Part shown: positions 1 through 10,700 of the stretch, one piece after another
Layout of the letters: every line of letters starts with the position of its first letter
How positions within the stretch are numbered: the stretch's first letter is position 1
Source: Pohlia nutans
Lineage: Eukaryota; Streptophyta; Bryopsida; Bryales; Mniaceae
Reading direction: 5' to 3'
NCBI GenBank assembly: GCA_022496805.1
Contig: CM040085.1
Coordinates: 20,055,811-20,119,810, forward strand
DNA: 64,000 bases
Notes under the pieces: generated by a model
What the model was told of the DNA's origin: nothing
The model's input: only the letters and a program-made list of their open reading frames with translations
The model's database searches: none
Made by a program: the position numbers and the translations under genes

Positions 1-120
1 TTTTGATTCTTTTGCAAGCTGGACTATATAGTTGACACGTACATCCATGCTCCCACTCTCAGCTTGGATGAGGTTAAAAAAATTCTCCTCGCTGCTGGAA
101 TCATCAAGACCGAGGATTGA
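1..120 (+). CDS. 3'-terminal exon of an unrecognised gene (partial)
   Basis: An open frame runs in from the window edge and ends at a TGA at 118-120. It reads ...DYIVDTYIHAPTLSLDEVKK and then ILLAAGIIKTED before the stop. A pyrimidine-rich stretch ending in AG lies near position 16, so the exon probably starts there and the rest of the gene is outside the window. The short amphipathic C-terminus is not diagnostic and I do not recognise the family. The bases just after it look like an AT-rich 3' untranslated region. Confidence 0.45.
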
Positions 121-472
121 AGAATGAGTCACACTTGGTGTTTAGACGGGGAGACTAGACTTAGAAGCAGTAGCTTCCTATTTTGAATAGCTCATCTCCT
201 ATTTCGAATTTGTTGAAGTACCTTCTCGGTATGATTGACCACTATAACTATGTACTAAACAAAAAGCAAAAAATAAAATACTACATATTTATCCACCTAT
301 TCTGTTAGTCTACGTAATTGTATGGAGATAATTGAGACCAAAAACAAGCCAGCAAGGCTGCCTGATCAGGGAAGACATGGTAAGTAAGTAGTCATAAGCT
401 CATGGAATAGCTAGTCAGGGTATAGACTTGGTTAGGTGAGTACTCCAGCTCCCACGACGTGCCCTGGTTCCC

Positions 473-540
<68 letters not shown>

Positions 541-1102
541 CATATATATTTATTTATTTATTGATATATACGCTTGAGTAACTTTCGCATACGGCCTTGG
601 GTTACCTTGGCGTACTTGGATGCCTTGGAGGTTAGACAAGGCGAGAGATGAGTATGCTATTTCTGAGGTACTTTATTTGCTAAGTATGTGCACTGGATCT
701 GGTAACAGTCCAGTTCACAGATGCCCTTGGTGTCCTTGGACAGAGAGTGTTTTGAAGACAGAAAGACAGGTGCTAAGTATGTTTAACTATGCGCATGGAG
801 GAAGAGAATGGAGCGAGGTCGGCTGGGCCCAAGGAGTAGGTAGAGGACAGAAAGACATCTACCCTATAATTATCCATTCCTTTAAGATTGACTCTAAACA
901 TTTTACTCTACTAAGTCCTACCCCACGGTTATAGGATTAGCGGTCATAGGGTACCAAAATTTACTATAAATAGTACCTAAACTATATTTAGAAATTTATT
1001 TTCTAAAATTAGTGTCATTTCCAAAATTCAGATGGATCCTAGGCTCTAGGCTCTCCAAATCCCCGCTCTCCGCTCTCGGGCTCTCCGTTCTAAGCTCGCA
1101 CG
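121..1102. other. Intergenic stretch with no supported gene
   Basis: After the 3' exon the sequence is AT-rich and holds a long (TA)n run. An open frame of 104 codons at 620-934 has no recognisable domain and I do not call it. Around 1040-1095 the words GCTCTC and GCTCTCCG recur in a degenerate run; the same words recur near 35520-35545 and 38938-38980. Confidence 0.5.
477..538. repeat. (TA)n microsatellite
   Basis: About 30 uninterrupted TA dinucleotides, followed by TTTA/TATT-rich sequence. It is a simple-sequence repeat and likely length-variable. Confidence 0.95.
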
Positions 1103-2992
1103 CTAGCGTTGTTGCTTGTTGCCGGACCAGTAGACAACCCGGACGGCGTTCCAGTTGGCCTGGGCACTGTCTGCCATGAAGCCCTTGAAGTTAGGCATGT
1201 CAATACCATGTCGCTTCATCACGGCGTTGAGATTCTTCCAGAAGACCATTTGGGCTTCAATGTCCTCCGACTGCATGTCGCAGCAAGCAATAGTCATGAC
1301 ACGGCAATAAGTGGAGTCATAGACATGGCAAGCCATCGTTGTCCACTGCTTGACTCGTTTTACATGATCAAACATCAACCAGGCATTCTCAAGATCACCA
1401 TTGGGTTGCATCCGCTTCACTAGGTCCACGCCACTGCCGGGGCCCACTTCAGACATCTTGAAGACGTACACCTTGTCCAGCTCAGAACCTTGGCCAGGGA
1501 ACATGTTCATTTGAACAAAAGCCCAGTTGCTAAGGCCTCGCAACCTAGTGATGTTGTCCATGACACCGTACCTCCTCAAGTACCTGAAGGTGACAACCTT
1601 ATTTCGAATATTTGGTGAAGCCATGTCTTTGCATCGATCCAGCACCGGAACTAGTTCCTCAGAACTCAACGTCTTGGGCGGATCGTCCTCGGACCTCAAC
1701 AAGTAGCCTCCGATGAGAGTCTTGCTTGCCTCTAATACCAATGCACTCTTTGTCGCTTGCGGAGTCTTCTCAACCTGATCTCCAATTAGACTACTGATTT
1801 CGACTTTGGTGTCTCTATAGTCACCAACCTTAACAGGATGCTCGTGATATCCAAGGTGGATGCAAACACGAGTTCTGTTACGCTTGCCGGACATATAGTA
1901 GATCTTTGCTCCACAAGTGGCAAGACAGGAGGGCGGTTCCTTACGCACCATGCACACCACGGTCGAACCTCTAGGAGGACCCTGGCCCACAACAAACGCT
2001 TGCAATGTGAATCCATCAAACTCAGTCTCGTTCACTTCATAGATGCGATGTTCACGTCTAAGGTAGTTGCACTCCTTGTTCTCACATCGCAGGTGCCCTA
2101 CACAGCTGGAGGATCGAAATGAGAGACCCATGTCATTAGTAATGTTGGTTGTGATGGTCTTCGTCCATACATGGCCATCGTAGCGCTTATCCATTCCTTG
2201 CATAGACTTTGCCTGCGAACGAGAGGCGGATGCTTCAGCAGGAGGCAACTCAAACATGACGTCACCGTTGAACGTTGAGGGCAAATATGTGACTCTCTCA
2301 TGTCTAATGGAACTATAATCGATCTTCTTCAGGACGTTCTTCTTCCCTGGCATGAGGGGAAGTTTCTTCAGACATGTAACGACACTATCGCACTCATTAG
2401 AACCCGGTGGTGGGGAAGAACGAGAATCTGGAAACACTACTACGGGGGACTTCGACTGTACGGGAGGGTTAGACGAGGGAGAGACAAAACGAGTGGTTTT
2501 TGGAGGACTACTGTCTTCATCTGATGAGAGGGTAATGATGGGATTGATAGTTCCCGTCTCGACCTCAATATTTTCAAGATGAGGAGTCTCTAACCCAGGC
2601 TCGACCTTGACCGTTACATTGGAAGGAAGGGGGTTCTGAACGGTGCAAGTTGAGGAACGACGAGGGGTTAGGATTTCTGTAGATGCAGCCATTTGGGAAT
2701 CCGTCAACCCATAGACTCTATACCTTCCTGGAGCGAGCCTCCAACTTCTACAATTACTCTCGTCAGAAATTGATAACTGACCAACTGTGTGACTCAGCTC
2801 AGACGTGAGGTCATCAAAAATCTCTTCCTCAACACTAATACTGTCTTCCTGGAAATTAAACCGAAGACTCAAACGCTGACACGACACTAAAGCATATCCT
2901 TCCTGGTCTACAAGAAATGTGAGTGGGAGACCCAAGCCATGAGCTCGGAGCACGGCCACATCTGGCGCACCAAGTAGGGCTGGAAGAGGCAT
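1103..2992 (-). CDS. Mutator-like transposase-related protein, C-terminally truncated
   Basis: A single open frame of 629 codons starts at ATG 2992. The first 250 residues are low-complexity and Ser/Pro-rich. Around residues 295-385 a Cys/His cluster (HLRCENKEC ... CLATCG ... CIHLGYHEHP) looks like a WRKY-GCM1/FLYWCH-type zinc finger, as found before MULE transposase domains. The C-terminal 80 residues contain VYDSTY (about 556) and FKGFMADSAQANW (about 609), which fit the first and second acidic positions of a MULE-type DDE core. The frame stops about 20 residues later, so the third acidic residue and the rest of the domain are missing. It is divergent to the methyltransferase gene, with 1.7 kb between them. 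It may be a domesticated or dead transposase; the family call rests on motif pattern only. Confidence 0.6.
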   Translation of the reverse strand: MPLPALLGAPDVAVLRAHGLGLPLTFLVDQEGYALVSCQRLSLRFNFQEDSISVEEEIFDDLTSELSHTVGQLSISDESNCRSWRLAPGRYRVYGLTDSQMAASTEILTPRRSSTCTVQNPLPSNVTVKVEPGLETPHLENIEVETGTINPIITLSSDEDSSPPKTTRFVSPSSNPPVQSKSPVVVFPDSRSSPPPGSNECDSVVTCLKKLPLMPGKKNVLKKIDYSSIRHERVTYLPSTFNGDVMFELPPAEASASRSQAKSMQGMDKRYDGHVWTKTITTNITNDMGLSFRSSSCVGHLRCENKECNYLRREHRIYEVNETEFDGFTLQAFVVGQGPPRGSTVVCMVRKEPPSCLATCGAKIYYMSGKRNRTRVCIHLGYHEHPVKVGDYRDTKVEISSLIGDQVEKTPQATKSALVLEASKTLIGGYLLRSEDDPPKTLSSEELVPVLDRCKDMASPNIRNKVVTFRYLRRYGVMDNITRLRGLSNWAFVQMNMFPGQGSELDKVYVFKMSEVGPGSGVDLVKRMQPNGDLENAWLMFDHVKRVKQWTTMACHVYDSTYCRVMTIACCDMQSEDIEAQMVFWKNLNAVMKRHGIDMPNFKGFMADSAQANWNAVRVVYWSGNKQQR

Positions 2993-3192
2993 GATGAGAG
3001 TAGAGAGCGCGCAACTAGACGAGGCTGATGGTGATTTGATAGTAGTGAGGTGACAATGGGTGAAGGGATCTCTTTATTGGATCCAAGTTCTGACGATTGG
3101 AAGCATTGTCAAGGAGGAATTGGCGGCATTCCAAAATTATTGGAGCAGCCGTAAAATTAATGGGCAACGGTCACTGTTGAATTGGCATGGTA

Positions 3193-3472
3193 GAAGTAGA
3201 TAGATCTCAGCCGAAATGTGAATGACGAGATTAACAATAGCCCAAGATTAGAACTTAATAATTACATGGCGCCAAGTTTTGCGACCATTGAAGGATTGTG
3301 ACTGGCATGCATAAGAAGATGGGAAGAAATCGGAAGTAGATAGATCTCAGCCGAAATGTGAATGACGAGATTAACAATAGCCCAAGATTAGAACTCAATA
3401 ATTACATGGCGCCAATTTGTGCGACCATTGAAGGATTGTGACTGGCATGCATAAGAAGATGGGAAGAAATCG
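3193..3472. repeat. 140-bp tandem duplication, two copies
   Basis: The block starting GAAGTAGATAGATCTCAG at 3193 repeats at 3333 with only a few differences (for example GCCAAGTTTTGC versus GCCAATTTGTGC). Each copy ends in GGGAAGAAATCGG. The high identity suggests a recent duplication. Confidence 0.9.
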
Positions 3473-3505
3473 GAATTCTCAAAATGTGAGTGCAAGTGGT
3501 AGCTA

Positions 3506-3883
3506 GTGAAAGAGGGAGCTTCTCAGATGCATGACGTCTCACCATGTGAAGGTGCGACACCTTCAATTGCTAAGACGAGGAAAAGGGGAAAGCTCCTATT
3601 CTCTAGTGCGAAGCAGCTCAAGCGCTCTAGGATGAGAAATGTAGAGAGTAGGAATAGACGTTATGCTAACTTGAGGGGCACCATCAAGACTTTAACATCC
3701 GAATTCGCCAAACTTCCAGTGGAGACCGTGCATCGCCCTTCAATAGAGCACGAAGACAACATACCATCCCAGTCCAATTGTCAAACAAAGGTGCCGCTCT
3801 CGGTGGACTTTAGTCTTCCTTACGACAGTCGGGTACACTCTTTCACCACCCTATTACTTGTATCCAACACTTTTTATCTTTAG
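3506..3883 (+). CDS. Small hypothetical open frame, possibly an upstream exon
   Basis: This is a frame of 125 codons with a basic middle (TRKRGK, KQLKRSRMR, ESRNRR) and ordinary composition. It matches nothing I recognise. It lies on the same strand as the methyltransferase gene and upstream of its proposed start, so it could be an extra 5' exon, an unrelated relic or chance. No splice junction linking it to the gene below is convincing. Confidence 0.2.
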   Translation: MKEGASQMHDVSPCEGATPSIAKTRKRGKLLFSSAKQLKRSRMRNVESRNRRYANLRGTIKTLTSEFAKLPVETVHRPSIEHEDNIPSQSNCQTKVPLSVDFSLPYDSRVHSFTTLLLVSNTFYL

Positions 3884-3934
3884 GATATCAAAAATTCCAC
3901 TTGGAATTTTCCCAAGTTTTTATGGTTTGAGTCC

Positions 3935-4095
3935 GCGGGCAAGGTTCACCTTCAGCGGGAATGGGGCAGCGTCCAAATAATTCAGCGGCCATGGGGTAGC
4001 GTATGGGGTCAAGGGGCAGCGTCCAAATATTTCAGTGGCCATGGGGCAATGTCCACGGGCAACGGGCAGGGTTCAAAATTTCAAGCGGCCGCCCT
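3935..4095. repeat. Degenerate G-rich tandem repeat
   Basis: The words GGGGCAGCGTCCAAAT, TTCAGCGGCCATGGGG and ACGGGCAACGGGCAG recur at intervals of roughly 45-60 bp. A related run (GGGCACGGGCAGCGCCAGCG) appears at 13148-13185, near the end of the large intron. Confidence 0.6.
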
Positions 4096-4716
4096 GAACC
4101 CTAAACGCGTGTGTCTGCCTCCTTCGTATGCCCTGTCCTCAGCTTGTCCTTCTCTGTGCAGGCAGTAGCACCCCAGGCACCCGCACCCCAGAGCTTGTGG
4201 CATGCTGAGGTCGTTGCCGCCAGCGACCAGGTACGGTTAATCTTTTAAATGCTGCTCCTCTTCTCACGCGCGCGCTCCTCTTCTGGTCCTTGTTTTTTTC
4301 TTGAAGTGTTGCTCGCGTGCTCCACTTCTCACACTGTCGCCTTCCTTTTGTGTGCCAGGTGCACGCATTCTCAAGTGCTGCTTTCCAGGTGCAGATCTTC
4401 TCATGTGCATGCTCGTCCACGTTTGCTTATGAATTCTGAACAATGAATGGCCACAACATTCAAGGGAAGTGTTCTCATTGATTGAGCCTTGTTTCATTCA
4501 TGATTCAGAGGTGGAATCCTAAGGTCGTTTGAATGTGCATTGGTACAATGATATGGAGTGACCATCCCACAGTGGCTGAGGAAATCGGTAATGTCGTTGG
4601 AAGCACTTGAAGGAAACTGCTCTGTCAAGATGAGCCGTCGTCAGTAGTGGACGCAGTCTAGTTAGGATGCTCATCAGTAAGTCCTGTAGCACTCCTTGTC
4701 ATTTGCTTTATCGATA

Positions 4717-7700
4717 ATGTCGAATGACGTGGTGCAGGATTCGGACGCACAGGTGCTGCCACCATCTGTGAGCTCTCCATCGACCTTCACCAACCCTAAT
4801 TCGCATATCCCTCGGTCTCCTTCAATCTTCATCAACCCTAGCTGTCAGGTTAGGTTTAATATTTTGCTCCCCTCTGACATTGAATGAGTTGTGTGCATTC
4901 TATACTCAGACCTTGCAAAGCCAAGTAGTAGAAATTCTGAACCCTAGACTTGGAATTGGATCTGAAGCACGTGCCATTCATAAGTCTAAATGATCTGTCT
5001 GTGCTAAGCAGTACTGTGTTTCAGATTGTTGAGCATGTGTGCTTAGCAGTACTGTTAAATGATCCAGTGTGCTTAGCAGTACTGTGTTTGAGAGAGTTGC
5101 GAGTGAAAGATTAAGTCCCATGAATCACAAGAACTGAAGAAGCTCGATAGACGTCATAGTGATAGCAAGTCCTCATGTGCTACTGATTTCAAGTGTCTTT
5201 GGCGTGTTCTAAAACGTGGTGGGATTGGGTCAAAATTCAATCCAGGTTGTTGAGATGAGGAGTGCCAGTGCTGTCGGGATGAACGAGACTAGAGGACTCA
5301 CATTGAGCACCACAGTTGGAGAGTCCCAAAGTCGAGGGACTAGTGTTCAAGACGCGATGGAAGTTGACGTAGTGCAAGCAACGCCAAATGTTGGTGGAGA
5401 CGCAACGTGTGTGAGCGAGAGCCGCCAGCTCGTTATAGGCTGCGAGTCGAGTGATAGTGGGAACTCCGAGTCAGATGAAGGAACTGACGGTTGTGGAGAC
5501 GGTGATGGAGCGAGTGGTGGAGCTGGTGATGGAGGCAGTTATGTAGTTCCCATTGGAGGTGACTCTTCAGCTCGTGACGAGAATGGCACAACTTCGAATG
5601 CTGTGGCGGCAATGACGAGTGGTGCGGGTACAGGAGAAGGCGTCACGGAAAGTTCAAGTTCGCGTCTCGAGAATCGAAGTGGTGAAGTTGGCAAAGGTTT
5701 AGAGTCACTGCCCCCCTTAGAGCGAGCGCGCAGACAAGTCATCGGCTTGACCAAGGCAGGAGACAACGTGCATGCCGGACTAATTCATGGAAACATGAAC
5801 GAGCTAATAGAGAAAATGAGAAAAAAACCATTCTCTAAGGCCGTCCTCAAAATTCCACTCTGTCGAATGATTCACATGCCAATGGTAAGACCCTCGCTTC
5901 GTTGTGATGTAGTGAAGCTGATAGGAGCATTTTGCTACGGGTACAAGTCCAATTCGGCTGCCATGTACGTGTCGTTGACCAACGATGAGGGTGAGAATAG
6001 GCTGGTAAGTCAAGAAGCCATGGACCAGTGGAACCCATGTTGGCTCGTAGAGAACGAAGCATTTGAAGAGAGGCTAAAATCTGATCCTGACCTCGAGTGC
6101 TTAAGTGGATCAATGTTCTTTGTGTACGATGGGAACCATAGACTTTTGGCGTGGAAGGAAGTGATCGAGACTCTTCATGCCGATGATCAGCAATGGTATT
6201 CAAAGAACGGAAATCCTGAGTGTGTTGTTCTCGATACCGCTGGAGGCCGTGGAGATATTCTGAGTGCCATGCACAACATTAACTCGTAAGCCACGAAACT
6301 CCATGGATGATTACAATGAGGTGCTTGAATAATGTTGAATTTGTTGACTATTGGAACTTGGATTGAGGTCACTTGAAATGGCAAATGTGCAGTTCTAACC
6401 AAACCGCTCATGTGAAGACTAGTTTGGTGCACATTCTTCACCGAATTCAAAAGTATGGATCTTATGACTTAGAGTACTATAAGCCGATGCTTACAACAGA
6501 GCAATTCAAGTTGTGCCAATCGAAATCAGTGAAGACTTGGTACCCACTTACAAGAGACTTAATGGTGAACTTCATCTTCAGTGTAAGTTAAAATCCAATA
6601 TATCTTCTTTGTCTTTGCATTTCTAGCTTGATGTACTACATGCATGGGTTGAGTTTTGACTATTGGCATGATTCTACAGGATGAAATTGTCCACGTTGCT
6701 AACGAGACTGGGCAGATGTATTGGGAAGAAGTGGAGGAGAGTATTGAAAGCGACGTAGGCCTCCAAGAATATGTTGACAAAGCCATATCCAAAAAGAAAG
6801 AGGAGCTCTTCACTGTGTTCAACAAAGCGCAAGCAATTGCTAATCCAGCCTATGGAGTTGGGTTCCTGGAGCAGGTGAGTGTAGAAAATCGTTGCAATAA
6901 ATTTGTTGATGTATGTGCTACACCATGCTTGGGACAGTGAAGAACAAGGAGTCGGGTCCGATGCTTGATCTGGGTTGAGGGTTTTGAGGCTTGTTGCGGT
7001 GCGAGTGGAGGTGGTGCACAATGGGAAGGGCAGTGTTGAACTAGTGGTCGGGTCCGACTGGTGCTTGAGTGTGGGCAGCCGTGCAAGCTCTAAGCATGTG
7101 TGGGAGTCATGCTGTGGTGTGAGTCTGGGAGTCGTACGTGTTGTGCGAGTGTGAATGTCACACGAGTATTGCGAGTGTAGGAGTTTTGCTGTGGTGCGAG
7201 TGTGGGAGAATTGCTTGAATGCGAGGGCAGTCATGCGTGTTGGCAGAGTGTGCGAGCATGTGGTTGGAGTGTGCGAGCGTATGTGCAAGTAACGCGTGAG
7301 TAAGGCGTGTAACGCGCGTGGGCGAGTAACGCGTAATGTGACTTGAGTGTGGGAGTCATGCGTGGAGTACGACTTGAACGTGGATGGAAGAGTTCTGGAC
7401 CGTGCTTGTGGAAGTGAACAAACAGGGGGTCGGGTCCGATGCTTGATCTGATTGCGAGGAGACCATTGTATTGTGGTGCGAGTCTACGTACTGAATGGGC
7501 AGTCATGCGTGTGTTGGGAGTAATGTTGTGGTGGAACTCATGTTGAGTGTGGGCAGTTACGAGAGTTGCATCATCGTTTTGGGGGCAGTGACGAACTGGG
7601 GGTCGGGTCCGATGCTTGATCTTGTGAGGAGACCATGTTGCTGTGGTGTGGTGTGGGTACTGAGTGGGCAGTCATGCGTGGGTTGGGAATCATGCTGTGG

Positions 7701-10700
7701 TGGAACTCAAGCTATGGTGGAACTCATGTTATGCTGTGGTGGAACTCATTGTGTGGGAAGTTATGAGAGTGTTGCATCATCGATTTTGGGGCAGTGACGA
7801 ACTGGGGGTCGGGTCCGATGCTTGGATTGAGCTCACGAATATCTACGTGTATGACAAATTTGAGTGTGGGAACTCACGCGTGTGGCAGGAGAGAGTGAGT
7901 CTTGGAACGTGTGTGCTTGGAGTGACATGGTGTGAGTATCGCGTAACGACCCTAAACCATGCAGGATCAGAGTGAGGATCCATCGTGCTTGGGGCAGTGA
8001 CGAACTAGGAGTCGGGTCCGATGCTTGAAATGAGCTCACAACTTTTGATGTGTTTGGCAAGTTTGCGTGGGTGGGGCAGTCACAAATTCGTGAGGGGCTG
8101 TCATGCGTGGGTGCGATTGTGGTGCGAGTGTGCTGTCGTGTGGGAATTCTCGTCGTGCTTGGGGCAGTGGCTAATCAGGAGTCGGGTCCGATGCTTGGAT
8201 TGAGCAGTGACTAGCGTGAGTGTGAGTAACGTAATTAACGCGAGTATCGCGATTTAGGCTACACGTAACGCTAAACGCGAGCGTGGTGCAGGTAACAAGT
8301 GAATGAGTCTCGGCAGTTATGAGTGTGGTGCGAGTCAGGGTACATCAACCTGGAATTACGAGGAATTGAGTGGTCGGGCCTGACACATGACTTGACTCTA
8401 GACCTGAAGTATGGGAGGAGTGATCAACGCAACCATAAGGTGCGACAAAAGTTGGTGGTCGGGTCCGACATTTGACCAATTGTCTAGAAAGATTGTGGGT
8501 TTAGGTTGAAAATTGAGTGGGGCTGTCCAATTTTATTGAACTTAGTCATTTAAGGTGCATGTTACACAGCAAGATGAGACTCAGATTTGAGTAGTCGGGT
8601 CCGACTGTCAGTTTAATGACTCAAAATTGTGGGTGCGAGCCAGTTACCCAAGCTGTGAGTGCAAGAGTTTTGAGTGGTCGGGTCCGACACCTGGTTGCCT
8701 GTGGTGCGAGTTTAGGGTGTATGAAGCAATGAGGGTAACGAGTGATGCGAGTAACGAGTAACGCGAATAGCAAATAACGCGAGTAATGGATGTGTGTGTG
8801 TGGTTCGAGTAATGCGAGTATCACGAGTAACGCAATGCGAGGGGCAGTGCAGAATCAGTGGTCGGGTCCGACTGGTGCTTGAGTGATTCATGATTGCGTG
8901 TGGTTCGAGTAGCGCGAGTGTAGTTTGAGTGACGCAAGTAACGCGAGTAACGCAATGTGAGGGGCAGCCTAGATTCAGTGGTCGGGTCCAACTGGTGCTT
9001 CAGAATGCCTGTGTGCGTGTGGTTCGAGCAGTGAGAGTGAAGTGAGTAACGCGAGTTGGATGTGTGCGTGTAATTCACGTGACGCGAGTGACGTGAGTAA
9101 CGCAACGCGAGGGGCTGTGTAGTTTCAGTGGTCGGGTCCGACTGGTGCTTGAGATTGCCTGATTGCGTGTGGTTCGAGCAGTGAGATTGATGCGAGTATC
9201 GCGAGTTGGATGTGTGCGTGTAGTTCGAGTGACGCGAGAGACGTGAGTAACGCAATGCGAGGGAGCAGCGTAGATTCAGTGGTCGGGTCCGACTGGTGCT
9301 TGAGTGTGGGCAGTCATGCGATCACTACGCGAATGTGGGAGTCAAGCTGTGGTGCGAGTGTGGGAGTTTTTACGCGGTGAGAGTCTGGGAGTGGTACGTG
9401 TAGTGCGAGTGTGGAAGTTATGATATGGTGTGAGTGTGGAAGTTATGATGTGGTGCGAGTATGGGAATAACGCAATATAACGCGAGTTTTGGATGTGTGC
9501 ATGTGGTTAGAATAACGATGCAATGCGATGTATCGCAATGCGAGGGGCAGCGTAGATTCAGTGGTCGGGTCCGACTGTGTGCATATGGTTCAAGTAACGC
9601 GAGTGTGAGTAACGCGTGTTTGCGAGTAATGAGTGTGTGAGATTCAGTGTGGTGCGAGTGTGGGAAATTGCTGTGGTGTGACTGTGCTGCAGTCATGCGT
9701 GTAGCACGAGTGTGAGAGTTGGGCGTGGGTGAATGTGGGCGGTCATGTTGTGGTGCGTGTGGTGTGAGTGTTGGGCGTGGGTAAGTTTGGGCAGTCATAC
9801 TGTGGTGCGTGTGGTGTGAGTGACGCGAGTCGTGTGGTGTGAGTAACGAATGGCGCGTGTGTGTGAGTTACGAGTGGCGCGTGTGTGTGAGTAACGAGTG
9901 CGAGAGTCATGTGAGTGTCGGAATTAGACGTTGGAGCGTGTGGGTAGTCATGCTGTGGTGCGTGTCGAGCAGTCATGCTATGGGTGCGAGTAACGCGAGT
10001 AACGCGTGTTGTGAGAAGCGCGAGTAACGTGTCTAGTTTGTTTAGTAACGCGAGTCCTGTGATGTGAGACACGCGAGCAACGCGAGCAATGCGTGGATTT
10101 TAGAGTGCTTGATCTGGTTGTTTGGACCACAGGGTGCTGGTCATGTTGTGATGGAAGTCATAATTGTGGTGAGAGTCTGGGCAGTCATACGATTGTGGGG
10201 ATCATACTGTGTTGAAAGGGAGAAGGTGTGGGTGCGAGGAACGCGAGTCGTGTGCTGTGAGTAACGCGAGTAACGCGTGGTGTGAGTAACGCGAGTAACG
10301 TGAGTAACGCGAGTAACGCGTGGTGTGAGTAACGTGAGTAACGCGAGTAACGCGTGGTGTGAGTAACGCGAGTAACGTGAGTAACGCGAGTAACGCGTGG
10401 TGTGAGTAACGCAAGTAACGTGAGTAACGCGAGTAACGTGAGTAACGCGAGTAACGTGAGTAACGCGAGTAACGTGAGTAACGCGAGTAACGTGAGTAAC
10501 GCGAGTAACGCGTGGTGTGAGTAACGCGAGTAACGTGAGTAACACGAGTAACGGGTGGTGTGAGTAACGCGAGTAACGTGAGTAACGCGAGTAACGCGTG
10601 GTGTGAGTAACGTGAATAGCGCGAGTAACGGGAGTCGTGTGGTGTGAGTAACGCGAGTAACGCGAGTGGTGTGCTGTGACGTGAGTAACGCGAGTAACGC

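Larger units (their letters stand above)
2993..4716. other. Region between two divergent genes, with local repeats
   Basis: This region must hold the promoters of both divergent genes. I see a 140-bp tandem duplication (3193-3472), a possible small open frame (3506-3883) and a run of G-rich repeats (3935-4095). I could not identify a convincing TATA box or other defined promoter element. Confidence 0.4.

Noticed and set aside
8821..10545. Long minus-strand frames rich in RYSRYSHH and THTHD
   Set aside because: They are translations of the GAGTAACGC and GTGTGAGT satellite units; composition is purely repetitive.
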